Assembly: GCA_015486505.1 (NCBI GenBank)
Contig: WFRP01000091.1
Span: 1 to 5,841, forward strand
Origin: Pseudomonadota bacterium
GTDB taxonomy: Bacteria; Desulfobacterota; Anaeroferrophillalia; Anaeroferrophillales; Tharpellaceae
Direction of reading: 5' to 3'
Length of the DNA stretch: 5,841 bases
The notes beneath the pieces are model-generated. The model saw only the letters and a program-made list of their open reading frames with translations. It was not told the origin of the DNA and searched no databases. Positions 1 to 4,778 of the stretch are shown piece after piece. Position numbers and translations under genes: made by a program. Positions within the stretch are counted from its first letter, which is position 1. Every line of letters starts with the position of its first letter.

Positions 1-40
1 GTTTCGAGAATGTCTGAATTCCAATCGGTAGTTTCTTCAT
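1..40 (-). CDS. Start of a second AAA-ATPase-like/PD-(D/E)XK protein (partial, runs off the window)
   Basis: The reverse complement of bases 40 to 1 reads ATG followed by codons for MKKLPIGIQTFSK. This matches the first 13 residues of the complete gene next to it except for I in place of V at position 6. The start lies only 5 bp after the TGA stop (46-48) of that gene, and both starts are preceded by a similar GGTGAT stretch that may serve as ribosome binding site. I infer a tandem duplication with the downstream paralogue continuing beyond the window. Only the first 13 codons are visible, so whether this copy is intact cannot be judged. Confidence 0.8.
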   Translation of the reverse strand, partial: MKKLPIGIQTFSK

Positions 41-45
41 ACGGA

Positions 46-1593
46 TCACCCCACTTTCTCCCAATCAAAATCAGTGAGATTCCTCTCTTTCGAATCAAAA
101 CTGATACCGATGATAAAAACACGGCGTTTACCGTCCAGATATTTTTCATAATAGCCTTTTTCCCGAATCTGCTCCAGGGGTTTGCCCGACTGATCAACCT
201 TGAACTCAATAACGTAAACCTTGTCGGACAGGATTATCGTTAAATCGACCCGGCCCTTGCTGCTGGTGTCTTCGGCAATCAGCGGCAGGCCAAGGGAAGC
301 TAAGTAGGCATAGACTACCGAGGCGTAATAGCCCTCGTACTGTTCGATAATTTTGTTGGCATAATTTTGGTAGGGAATGCCAGCGAACAGAGCGTGCAGA
401 GTCTTTTGAAATATTTCCAGATTGCCGGCCAGCAAAGCATCATAAAGCTCAGATCGCAACTCCAGTTTTTCGCTGCGCTGATCAGTAAGGTAATCGATAA
501 AAAGTGCGTTTAAAGAAATTTGGATTTCCCTGTTGGGCACTTTGAGCTTATAAAGAACCGAGCCGAATTTATCAATTTTTTCGGCAAAGGTAAGATATCC
601 GGTCTGCCAGAGCAACGCGACCAGATCGATGTGATCGACATCAAAGGTATCGAGGATAATATCATCAACGATATAATTTTCAAGCTCCGGCAGGTAGCGG
701 CGCTGCTCACGCAAAAGATCAATCAGAAAACTCGGGTTGCCGGTGCTCCACCAGTAGGGGCGGTATTCTTTGGCGTTGGTTAAAAAGAGCAGAATATCAA
801 ACGGGTTGTAAACCGGCTCGCCGAAATAGTTATAACCGTTATACCATTCCTTGAGTTTGGCCATATCCACGCCCTGAAGATGTTCGGCAAAAGCCCTCTC
901 CACCTCGGGATGGGTATAACCGCAGAGAGTCGCGTAAGCGGGATTGATTGTAATATCGGTGAGATTATTCAGGCCGCTGAAGAGATTCATTTTGGCAAAT
1001 TTCGAAACCCCGGTGATCATGACAAAGCGAATATATTCGTCAAGATCCTTGATGATCGAATAGAAACTTTTCAGTTTGTCCCGATTGAAACGGGCCCGCT
1101 CCTTGTCGGTGATATGATCGAGAATCGGTTTATCGTATTCGTCGATTAAAATTACGGTTTTCTGGCCAAACTGTTTACAGGCCGACTCAATAAGTTCTGA
1201 GAAACGCGAGCCCGGACTTTTCGCCGGGTCATCACCGCTGATACCGAGGTGCCGCAGGTTACGATTCAGATTGTCGCTGATAGCATTATCAAAACTCTCA
1301 GCGGCACTGAAATCGCCGCCGCCGAAGCTGATGCGGATAACCGGGTGTTTTTTGCTCCAATCCCATTTATTTTCGATATCCAACCCAGTAAAAAGCTCAC
1401 GATGACCGGCAAACATGTCATAGAGGGTGCTGAGCATAACGCTCTTGCCGAAACGCCGGGGCCGGCTTAAGAAATAGTAGCCGCCATTCGCCGCCAACTG
1501 CCCCAATCCCGCAGTTTTATCCACATAGACAAAGTTGTCCTCCGGATCGCGCAGTTTCGAGAATGTCTGAATTCCGACTGGAAGTTTTTTCAT
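46..1593 (-). CDS. AAA-ATPase-like protein with C-terminal PD-(D/E)XK nuclease domain (AAA-ATPase_like / DUF1703 type)
   Basis: A 515-residue protein, of normal length for this family. The N-terminal block carries the family signature: VYVDKT near 22-27, an atypical P-loop RPRRFGKS at 44-51, and a Walker B-like VILIDEYDKP at 147-156. RFVMITGVSKF follows in the sensor-like region. The C-terminal block has a PD-(D/E)XK core, with D450, then E463-F-K465 in VYVIEFK, and a QIREKGY helix at 475-481. These families (PF09820 plus PF08011) are common in multicopy arrays in bacteria; their cellular role is not established, and defence or mobile DNA functions are only suggested. I chose the ATG at 1593 rather than the in-frame ATG at 1623 because the paralogue at 1-40 begins at exactly this MKKLP position. 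The gene is flanked by a tandem copy downstream and the VapC module upstream. No good promoter is visible, although a TTGACA lies upstream at the end of the inverted repeat. Confidence 0.9.
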   Translation of the reverse strand: MKKLPVGIQTFSKLRDPEDNFVYVDKTAGLGQLAANGGYYFLSRPRRFGKSVMLSTLYDMFAGHRELFTGLDIENKWDWSKKHPVIRISFGGGDFSAAESFDNAISDNLNRNLRHLGISGDDPAKSPGSRFSELIESACKQFGQKTVILIDEYDKPILDHITDKERARFNRDKLKSFYSIIKDLDEYIRFVMITGVSKFAKMNLFSGLNNLTDITINPAYATLCGYTHPEVERAFAEHLQGVDMAKLKEWYNGYNYFGEPVYNPFDILLFLTNAKEYRPYWWSTGNPSFLIDLLREQRRYLPELENYIVDDIILDTFDVDHIDLVALLWQTGYLTFAEKIDKFGSVLYKLKVPNREIQISLNALFIDYLTDQRSEKLELRSELYDALLAGNLEIFQKTLHALFAGIPYQNYANKIIEQYEGYYASVVYAYLASLGLPLIAEDTSSKGRVDLTIILSDKVYVIEFKVDQSGKPLEQIREKGYYEKYLDGKRRVFIIGISFDSKERNLTDFDWEKVG

Positions 1594-1633
1594 GCGGGTT
1601 ACATCACCAAAACGACGAAACAAAACTGTTTTT

Positions 1634-1649
1634 TGTCAAGGATAAAGAT
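1634..1649. repeat. Left arm of a 16-bp perfect inverted repeat framing the VapC module
   Basis: TGTCAAGGATAAAGAT here is the exact reverse complement of 2406-2421. After a 2-base offset the match resumes inward with GACCC. The two arms enclose 788 bp containing vapC, its antitoxin and their promoter and nothing else. The outer end reads TTGACA on the minus strand, pointing toward the AAA-ATPase gene. Confidence 0.75.
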
Positions 1650-1686
1650 TTGACCCCATCCGCTTTTTATTCCAGAATGCAAAATG

Positions 1687-2067
1687 CTACCAGATAGTTT
1701 CTATGGAATAGAGGGCTATTTTTTTATCAGCGGAGAGGAGTGGAATATTTTCAACTATGCAGGTCGCTATCAGTAATCTGTCAAAAGGGTCTTTGTGGTG
1801 AAATGGTAGCTCTTTAACCATGCAGACGTGACTGAGGGATGGCGTAATGAGGGTTAGTTGATGGCGAATACAAGCCTGTTTGACAAAGTTCTCAAGATTA
1901 TCTGTCTGGATAATATCATCTTTTTTTAATGCGAGTTCCCAAGCTGACACGGTGGAAACAAGGATCTCATTATCAGCATTTCGCAGAATTTTTCTGACCG
2001 CTCTTGATAGTTTGTCCGGATCGATTGAAAGCCAGATAAGTACGCAAGTATCAATAAGATATTTCAT
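1687..2067 (-). CDS. vapC: VapC-type PIN-domain ribonuclease toxin
   Basis: A 126-residue PIN-domain protein of normal VapC length. The four acidic residues expected to bind the metal are present: D6 in YLIDTCVLIW, E44 in SAWELALK, D96 in the diagnostic KDPFDRLLIA segment, and D114 in LSADKKI. VapC toxins cleave RNA, often tRNA or rRNA, and are held inactive by the antitoxin. The start codon overlaps the stop of the upstream antitoxin gene by four bases (ATGA at 2064-2067). There is no convincing ribosome binding site of its own, so translation is probably coupled to the antitoxin. No truncation or missing catalytic residue is seen. The RNA target cannot be predicted from sequence. Confidence 0.93.
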   Translation of the reverse strand: MKYLIDTCVLIWLSIDPDKLSRAVRKILRNADNEILVSTVSAWELALKKDDIIQTDNLENFVKQACIRHQLTLITPSLSHVCMVKELPFHHKDPFDRLLIATCIVENIPLLSADKKIALYSIETIW

Positions 2068-2288
2068 TTGTAGAACTCTGCAAAAGTGTCATCTGGGTCT
2101 TTTAGTGGACCCTTGAATGTGAGCATTCCGACACATTGACCAAGTTCTCGTTCCTTAGTTTTTTCGGGTACCAGCCGAGCTACAGGTTTACCATTTTTTG
2201 TAATGGAAACAGTTTCACCCATTGAGACCATCTCAATTATTGAGGTAAATTTTGCTTTTGCTTCCGCAATACCGTATGTATGCATCAT
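2064..2288 (-). CDS. Phd/YefM-family antitoxin partner of VapC
   Basis: A 74-residue protein with the Phd/YefM N-terminal DNA-binding domain: YGIAEAKAKFTSII (5-18), then GETVSITKNGKPVARLVPEK (24-43). The C-terminal tail (about 50-74, rich in acidic and aromatic residues, ending AEFYK) would be the toxin-binding part. The start was set at the ATG at 2288 because GGGAGGA (2295-2301, minus strand) lies 6 bases upstream; the next codon is also ATG and could be used instead. A longer in-frame start at 2321 would fall within the operator-promoter and lacks a ribosome site. By analogy with the family, the protein neutralises VapC and, alone or with VapC, represses its own promoter. The repeats just upstream support this. 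Confidence 0.92.
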   Translation of the reverse strand: MMHTYGIAEAKAKFTSIIEMVSMGETVSITKNGKPVARLVPEKTKERELGQCVGMLTFKGPLKDPDDTFAEFYK

Positions 2289-2306
2289 AAACAATCCTCC
2301 CGCCTT

Positions 2307-2370
2307 ATCTTGACTATACATAGTATATAGTCATACTACGTATATAGTCATACGACGAGAATGTCAAGAT
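2307..2370 (-). promoter_or_regulatory. Promoter and repeated operator of the antitoxin-vapC operon
   Basis: On the minus strand a consensus -35 TTGACA (2362-2367) is followed after 17 bases by TATACG (2339-2344), a 4/6 match to the -10 hexamer. The region contains two tandem 17-bp copies at 2324-2340 and 2341-2357 that differ at one base. The half-site TATAGTCA occurs at 2326-2333 and 2343-2350, and again inverted as TGACTATA at 2311-2318, giving a palindrome with a 7-bp spacer. An outer 8-bp inverted repeat (ATCTTGAC at 2307-2314, GTCAAGAT at 2363-2370) encloses the whole. Multiple half-sites over the promoter are what an autoregulated TA operon would show. Which half-sites are bound is inferred. 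Confidence 0.7.
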
Positions 2371-2405
2371 CAGCACGAAGGAAATAGACGACGAGGAACA
2401 GGGTC

Positions 2406-2421
2406 ATCTTTATCCTTGACA
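2406..2421. repeat. Right arm of the 16-bp inverted repeat framing the VapC module
   Basis: ATCTTTATCCTTGACA pairs perfectly with 1634-1649. The inner neighbour GGGTC (2401-2405) corresponds to GACCC at 1652-1656 of the left arm. The outer end gives TTGACA on the plus strand, facing away from the module. No target-site duplication is evident in the bases outside the two arms. Confidence 0.75.
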
Positions 2422-2435
2422 CCTTATTTCGGAAG

Positions 2436-2494
2436 TGCCCCTGGGTACGGGCCGCAAGGCCCCGTTTGGGTTGCGGAATTTGTTCCCGCATTAG
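2436..2494 (+). repeat. 59-bp palindromic element, copy 1
   Basis: This stretch matches, without gaps and in the opposite orientation, 4578-4636 at 54 of 59 positions. It begins TGCCCCTGG and ends CCCGCATTAG. It holds two potential hairpins: GGGCC-GCAA-GGCCC, and a second stem between TGCGG and CCGCA. The bases just before it (TTATTTCGG) could encode LFR, similar to the nuclease segment that precedes copy 2, but this is too short to prove a relic. Neither copy shows a start codon or ribosome site for an independent gene. Confidence 0.75.
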
Positions 2495-2527
2495 TTGCTG
2501 CGCAGTTTAAAATTTACAGCTTATAGA

Positions 2528-2620
2528 TTATAGCTCCCGCTCTTCCTCCCAGTCAAAACCGGTAACATCCCTCTCTTTGGAATCAAAACTGATACCGATG
2601 ACAAATACACTGCGTTCCCC
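2528..2620 (-). pseudogene. C-terminal relic of a third AAA-ATPase-like/PD-(D/E)XK gene
   Basis: On the minus strand this encodes GERSVFVIGISFDSKERD, then VTGFDWEEEREL and a TAA stop. The complete gene ends GKRRVFIIGISFDSKERN, LTDFDWEKVG, so this is plainly the last 30 or so residues of a paralogue. The similarity ends abruptly near 2620, and a stop codon (TAA) lies two codons further upstream in frame, so the rest of the gene has been lost. It sits between the 59-bp element and hepT. It shows that the AAA-ATPase-like family once had a copy on this side of the VapC module too. Confidence 0.85.
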
Positions 2621-2673
2621 CCTATGTTAGGTTAGTTGTCACCTGAAGTGAACCACAACCGGATTGTGCTTGA

Positions 2674-3093
2674 CTACAAATTCACGCAGTCCCGTAAAAC
2701 ATCCGAAGTAAATTCACGAAAATCACCGAGACGTGTCTCAACAACATTGCGCACGATATCCAGATTCAGCTTCCGATAATCATGTACAGCTATATTACGA
2801 AATCCGACCATCGCTTTCAGGCGATCCCGTAAATGAGGTTTAAGCATTCCCTTCTCACCAAGCATATCAAAAGCTTCCCGAGACTCCTGCGGTATTCCCA
2901 GTTTATGAACCCGTACCAGATGCATCGCGATATCAATAGATGCTTCACAGGTTCGTTGCAAATTGAGAATAATCGAGTCCTGACGAGTGTAGTTAGCCTC
3001 AAATTCATCCTCATGACCAATGTATTCAGTCTCAATCCGCAAGAGGCAACGTTCAACAATAGCGACCTTATTCAGCAGAACATCATCAACCAT
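2674..3093 (-). CDS. hepT: HepT-like HEPN-domain ribonuclease toxin
   Basis: A 139-residue all-helical HEPN protein of the HepT (formerly DUF86) family. The conserved segments NYTRQDSIILNLQR (34-47), CEASIDIAMHLV (49-60) and KAMVGFRNIAVHDY (93-106) are intact. The last includes the catalytic RX4HXY motif as R99, H104 and Y106. HepT toxins cleave RNA; in the studied Shewanella system the partner MntA blocks the toxin by adding AMP units to the tyrosine of this motif. The ATG at 3093 was chosen because GAGGT lies 7 bases upstream; in-frame ATGs at 3099 and 3117 have no good site. The frame overlaps the end of the upstream mntA by 8 bases (3086-3093), giving the antitoxin-first order usual for this pair. 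No repeat or terminator is clear immediately downstream. Confidence 0.93.
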   Translation of the reverse strand: MVDDVLLNKVAIVERCLLRIETEYIGHEDEFEANYTRQDSIILNLQRTCEASIDIAMHLVRVHKLGIPQESREAFDMLGEKGMLKPHLRDRLKAMVGFRNIAVHDYRKLNLDIVRNVVETRLGDFREFTSDVLRDCVNL

Positions 3094-3505
3094 AGACATT
3101 ACCTCTTTTTTTAACATCTTTCAGAATCAAATGACGCTCTTCATTAAATCGAACATAACTGAAAAAAACAGTATCCTCAAATTTTTCCGCTTCATTAGTT
3201 GAGGCACAATAAAAACGTTCTCCCGATGCTACAATTTGCATCCGTAAAACTGTTGAAGCCTTCAACAAATCAACGAGATCAACATTCCGTCCTGCCATTG
3301 ACGCAAGTTGTTGCGCCAAATCCCAACAAGCGACTGAATCCAGGGGCGATAACGCCAGAACCGCCAGATCAATATCGCTGTCGGGTCTCTGATCCTTTGT
3401 CCCCCAGGTACCAAAACAATAAATCGCCAGACAGTCGGAAACAACGCTACAGATCGTTTCAATAAATTTATGTTGCAATTGCAAATTCAACAAATCCTGC
3501 GACAT
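3086..3505 (-). CDS. mntA: MntA-like minimal nucleotidyltransferase antitoxin
   Basis: A 139-residue minimal nucleotidyltransferase. The active-site motif is FGTWGTKDQRPDSDIDLAVL (31-50), which fits G-S-X10-D-X-D with threonine (T33) in place of the usual serine. The metal ligands are D44 and D46, with the third acidic residue D76 in GRNVDLVDL. In characterised systems this enzyme AMPylates the HepT tyrosine and so neutralises the toxin; the role here is by homology plus adjacency. The ATG at 3505 was preferred over 3556 because a G-rich run (GGGGGG) precedes it closely and because homology begins after it; the spacing is short, so the start is moderately sure. The gene overlaps hepT by 8 bp. 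No confident promoter is visible in the roughly 115 bp up to repeat copy A. Confidence 0.9.
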   Translation of the reverse strand: MSQDLLNLQLQHKFIETICSVVSDCLAIYCFGTWGTKDQRPDSDIDLAVLALSPLDSVACWDLAQQLASMAGRNVDLVDLLKASTVLRMQIVASGERFYCASTNEAEKFEDTVFFSYVRFNEERHLILKDVKKRGNVYG

Positions 3506-3619
3506 TGCCCCCCAATATTTGCGCGTGAGAAAAGAAAAGTTTATAACCGCTGTCAAGTTTTGCCATAAAACCTTCTCGCTCTAAATCTCCAAGAGACTGC
3601 CAAAAGATGCTTTGAGCTG

Positions 3620-3847
3620 AGCTGAGCTGAGAAAAATCTGTTTCTCAGCTCAGTTTCTTTAACAACCTCTCAGACGCCGCCTGCAGCTCGATGCACCCGA
3701 ATCAAAAGTATCACGGCTGTTGAAAATTGTCTACACAACTTTTTTTCATTCATATCCATAACGACTTCTGATAATCGAATATGAATATGCTCAAGTCCGG
3801 TTTTATTCCGAAACAACAAATACCCATAAGTCAAGCCTGACCCCATC
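3620..3847. repeat. 228-bp direct repeat, copy A
   Basis: Aligns without gaps to 4779-5006, with four differences (at 3663, 3718, 3719 and 3779). It begins with a 13-bp perfect palindrome, CTGAGCTGAGAAA at 3622-3634 and TTTCTCAGCTCAG at 3641-3653, around a 6-base loop. The palindrome is followed by TTTCTTT on the plus strand, so it could act as a terminator for plus-strand transcripts. Copy A has extra GAGCT units just outside its left end. A minus-strand reading frame crosses both copies, but all three differences inside it change the protein, so I treat it as non-coding. Confidence 0.85.
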
Positions 3848-3877
3848 GAACCTCTGACCCCATCGAACCCCATCGAA
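3841..3877. repeat. Three copies of CCCCATCGAA at the edge of repeat copy A
   Basis: CCCCATCGAA occurs at 3841-3850, 3858-3867 and 3868-3877. The first spans the right boundary of copy A, so these short repeats begin where the two 228-bp copies diverge. Two of the three are preceded by TGA, giving the TGACCCCATC core also seen at 1651 and 4997. Confidence 0.7.
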
Positions 3878-3910
3878 GTGCTGATCCGTCAGTCAATCTA
3901 TAAACGACCA

Positions 3911-3964
3911 AGCTAACCACAGCTATGAAGCGCAGCAGAATAGCGATCATATGCAGCGTTATAC
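3911..3964 (-). other. attC-like imperfect hairpin over the DUF2442 stop codon (candidate recombination site)
   Basis: On the minus strand this reads GTATAAC, then an imperfect inverted repeat (GCTGCATATGA ... TCATAGCTGTG), then GTTAGCT. This resembles the integron attC layout RYYYAAC ... GTTRRRY with one mismatch in each box and unpaired bases in the stem. GTATAAC contains the TAA stop codon of the DUF2442 gene, as often happens in gene cassettes. The outer boxes pair only over TAAC/GTTA. No integrase gene or second attC is visible, so this could be chance or a decayed site. Confidence 0.25.
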
Positions 3965-4189
3965 TCTTTTAAGTTGCGCTTCAATTGTATCAGCTGACAA
4001 ATCAGCACCACAATCCCACTCTATGAAGTATCCGCCGTTCATTACGTTTTGAAAAGCGTCCTTCTGCTTTAAATCAGCAAAAGCTTCCAGTTCTAAATAT
4101 GGACTGACGTCAAAAACTCCAGTTTTACCATCTTCCGTGACAACATGAAGCGTATAATCCTGATTAGGCTTAATTCTCTTAATTCTCAT
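3959..4189 (-). CDS. DUF2442 domain protein
   Basis: A 76-residue protein matching the DUF2442 pattern: a strand with YTLHVVTEDGKTGVFDVSPYL (12-32), a middle segment with F-A-D-L and AFQNV, then GGYFIEWDCGADLSADTI (52-69), where the family usually has WxxGADLSPDxL. The ATG overlaps the stop codon of the upstream DUF4160 gene by four bases (ATGA, 4186-4189), so the two are almost certainly co-translated. The molecular function of DUF2442 is not established. The repeated pairing with DUF4160 and the compact overlapping layout resemble a TA module, but which member would be toxic cannot be told from sequence. The stop codon falls inside the attC-like structure. Confidence 0.85.
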   Translation of the reverse strand: MRIKRIKPNQDYTLHVVTEDGKTGVFDVSPYLELEAFADLKQKDAFQNVMNGGYFIEWDCGADLSADTIEAQLKRV

Positions 4190-4458
4190 TGATCCAGTCC
4201 TTTAATTTTAAATGGAGTTTTACCATTAACGGCCAATTCCCAATCTGCAAACAAGTCATCTTTATGAATTTCAATCCAGGCTACAACCAATTTTTCTTTC
4301 TGCAAAGGTATTGCCCCTGCGAGCAATTTGCCGTCAAAAATGGAATAAACGGCAACTTCACCTTGATATTCAGCATGAATATGAGGTAGATTATGCTTAT
4401 CGATATCTTTGAAAAACATACGGATGAGAATACCATAAAACATTGAAATAGTAGGCAT
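4186..4458 (-). CDS. DUF4160 domain protein
   Basis: A 90-residue protein with the DUF4160 hallmarks: MPTISMFYGILIRMFFKD at the N-terminus, then KHNLPHIHAEY (21-31) with the conserved H22, P25, H26, H28 and Y31, a GKLLAGAIP segment, and a W-containing C-terminal block (VVAWIEIHKDDLFADWELA). The histidine cluster could bind metal or act catalytically, but this is untested as far as I know. The start at 4458 is preferred over the in-frame ATG at 4488 because homologues begin at MPTIS and an AAGAGAA stretch lies upstream; the ribosome site is weak. The gene overlaps DUF2442 by 4 bp. A 7-bp palindrome lies 30 bp upstream. The pair stands alone between two copies of the 228-bp repeat. Confidence 0.85.
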   Translation of the reverse strand: MPTISMFYGILIRMFFKDIDKHNLPHIHAEYQGEVAVYSIFDGKLLAGAIPLQKEKLVVAWIEIHKDDLFADWELAVNGKTPFKIKGLDQ

Positions 4459-4487
4459 TTCAGTTCTCTTTTTTTTACAGCAATTCA

Positions 4488-4504
4488 TTTCATTGGTAAT
4501 GAAA
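4488..4504. promoter_or_regulatory. Possible operator palindrome upstream of DUF4160-DUF2442
   Basis: TTTCATT (4488-4494) and AATGAAA (4498-4504) form a perfect 7-bp inverted repeat around GGT. It lies 30 bp upstream of the DUF4160 start, about where an autoregulatory site would be. No strong -35/-10 pair could be placed next to it, and the sequence is AT-rich, so chance is possible. Confidence 0.3.
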
Positions 4505-4512
4505 AAAATTAA

Positions 4513-4778
4513 CCAGGCTCGACGCAGGGAATCTTGCGATTTGCTGCCAAGCCAATCCAGCAGTGTGACTAAAACATCTAATGCGGGAACCGATCCCGCA
4601 ACCCAAACGGAGCCTTGCGGCCCGTATCCAGGGGCAATCCGATGAACGAGGCCGCGACCAGATTTTTCAATTCCCCAAGATCGCTGTCGCTGTAATCACG
4701 TTCAGCCAACAACAGATATTGCAAATGCGGTCGATAACGCGAAAGCCCACCCGGGACATCGTCGACCAACTCACCAAT
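4513..4778 (-). pseudogene. Broken Rpn/YhgA-type PD-(D/E)XK nuclease (Transposase_31 family), C-terminal part only
   Basis: Minus-strand codons from 4778 down give IGELVDDVPGGLSRYRP, then HLQYLLLAERDYSDSDLGEL and KNLVAASF. This is the region that follows the nuclease core in Rpn (recombination-promoting nuclease) proteins. The reading then enters the 59-bp element (4578-4636). Past it, in a different frame, DVLVTLLDWLGSKSQDSLRRAW resembles the usual Rpn C-terminal helix pair (LLxWL ... LRRAF). The N-terminal nuclease core is absent: similarity starts exactly where repeat copy B ends (4779). Beyond about 4513 the sequence departs from the family. Truncation at both ends and an internal frame change make this a relic. 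The family assignment rests on recognised wording of the motif, not on a search. Confidence 0.7.
4578..4636 (-). repeat. 59-bp palindromic element, copy 2, inside the Rpn relic
   Basis: On the minus strand this runs from TGCCCCTGG to CCCGCATTAG, 54/59 identical to 2436-2494. It contains the perfect stem TGCGGGA / TCCCGCA around a short loop, and GGGCC-GCAA-GGCTC, where the change relative to copy 1 (C to T) still permits a G-U pair in RNA. It separates two parts of the Rpn relic that are in different frames. Its second frame is open and continuous with the downstream Rpn segment. Confidence 0.75.

Noticed and set aside
520..1470. Several reading frames of 70-90 codons on either strand within the AAA-ATPase-like gene
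   Set aside because: They are out-of-frame shadows of a gene with clear conserved motifs along its whole length.
1634..2421. CRISPR or phage attachment site explanation for the 16-bp repeats
   Set aside because: The copies are inverted, only two, and have no spacer array, tRNA or integrase nearby.
2360..2523. Plus-strand open frame through the vapBC upstream region and 59-bp element
   Set aside because: It has no suitable start, crosses unrelated repeats, and ends in the relic region. The open frame in copy 2 aligns only over the 59-bp element.
2635..2669. Short inverted repeats (GTTG/CAAC, TCAC/GTGA; CACAA/TTGTG) after hepT as a terminator
   Set aside because: Stems are only 4-5 bp and there is no T-tract on the minus strand after them.
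3531..3552. TTGACA and TATAAA upstream of mntA on the minus strand as a promoter
   Set aside because: The two hexamers are only about 5 bp apart and neither has a good partner at 16-18 bp.
3506..3620. Minus-strand open stretch upstream of mntA reading SIFWQSLGDLEREGFMAK and continuing in another frame into mntA
   Set aside because: No upstream start codon or ribosome site, no recognised domain, and it begins at the repeat edge. It could be a relic of a lost gene but cannot be supported.
3670..3873. 67-codon minus-strand reading frame across repeat copy A, and a related 97-codon one (4829-5122) across copy B
   Set aside because: The frames lie mainly within the 228-bp repeat. Three base differences between the copies fall in the shared coding part and all are amino-acid changing (T to M, I to T). 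No ribosome site or known domain is seen.
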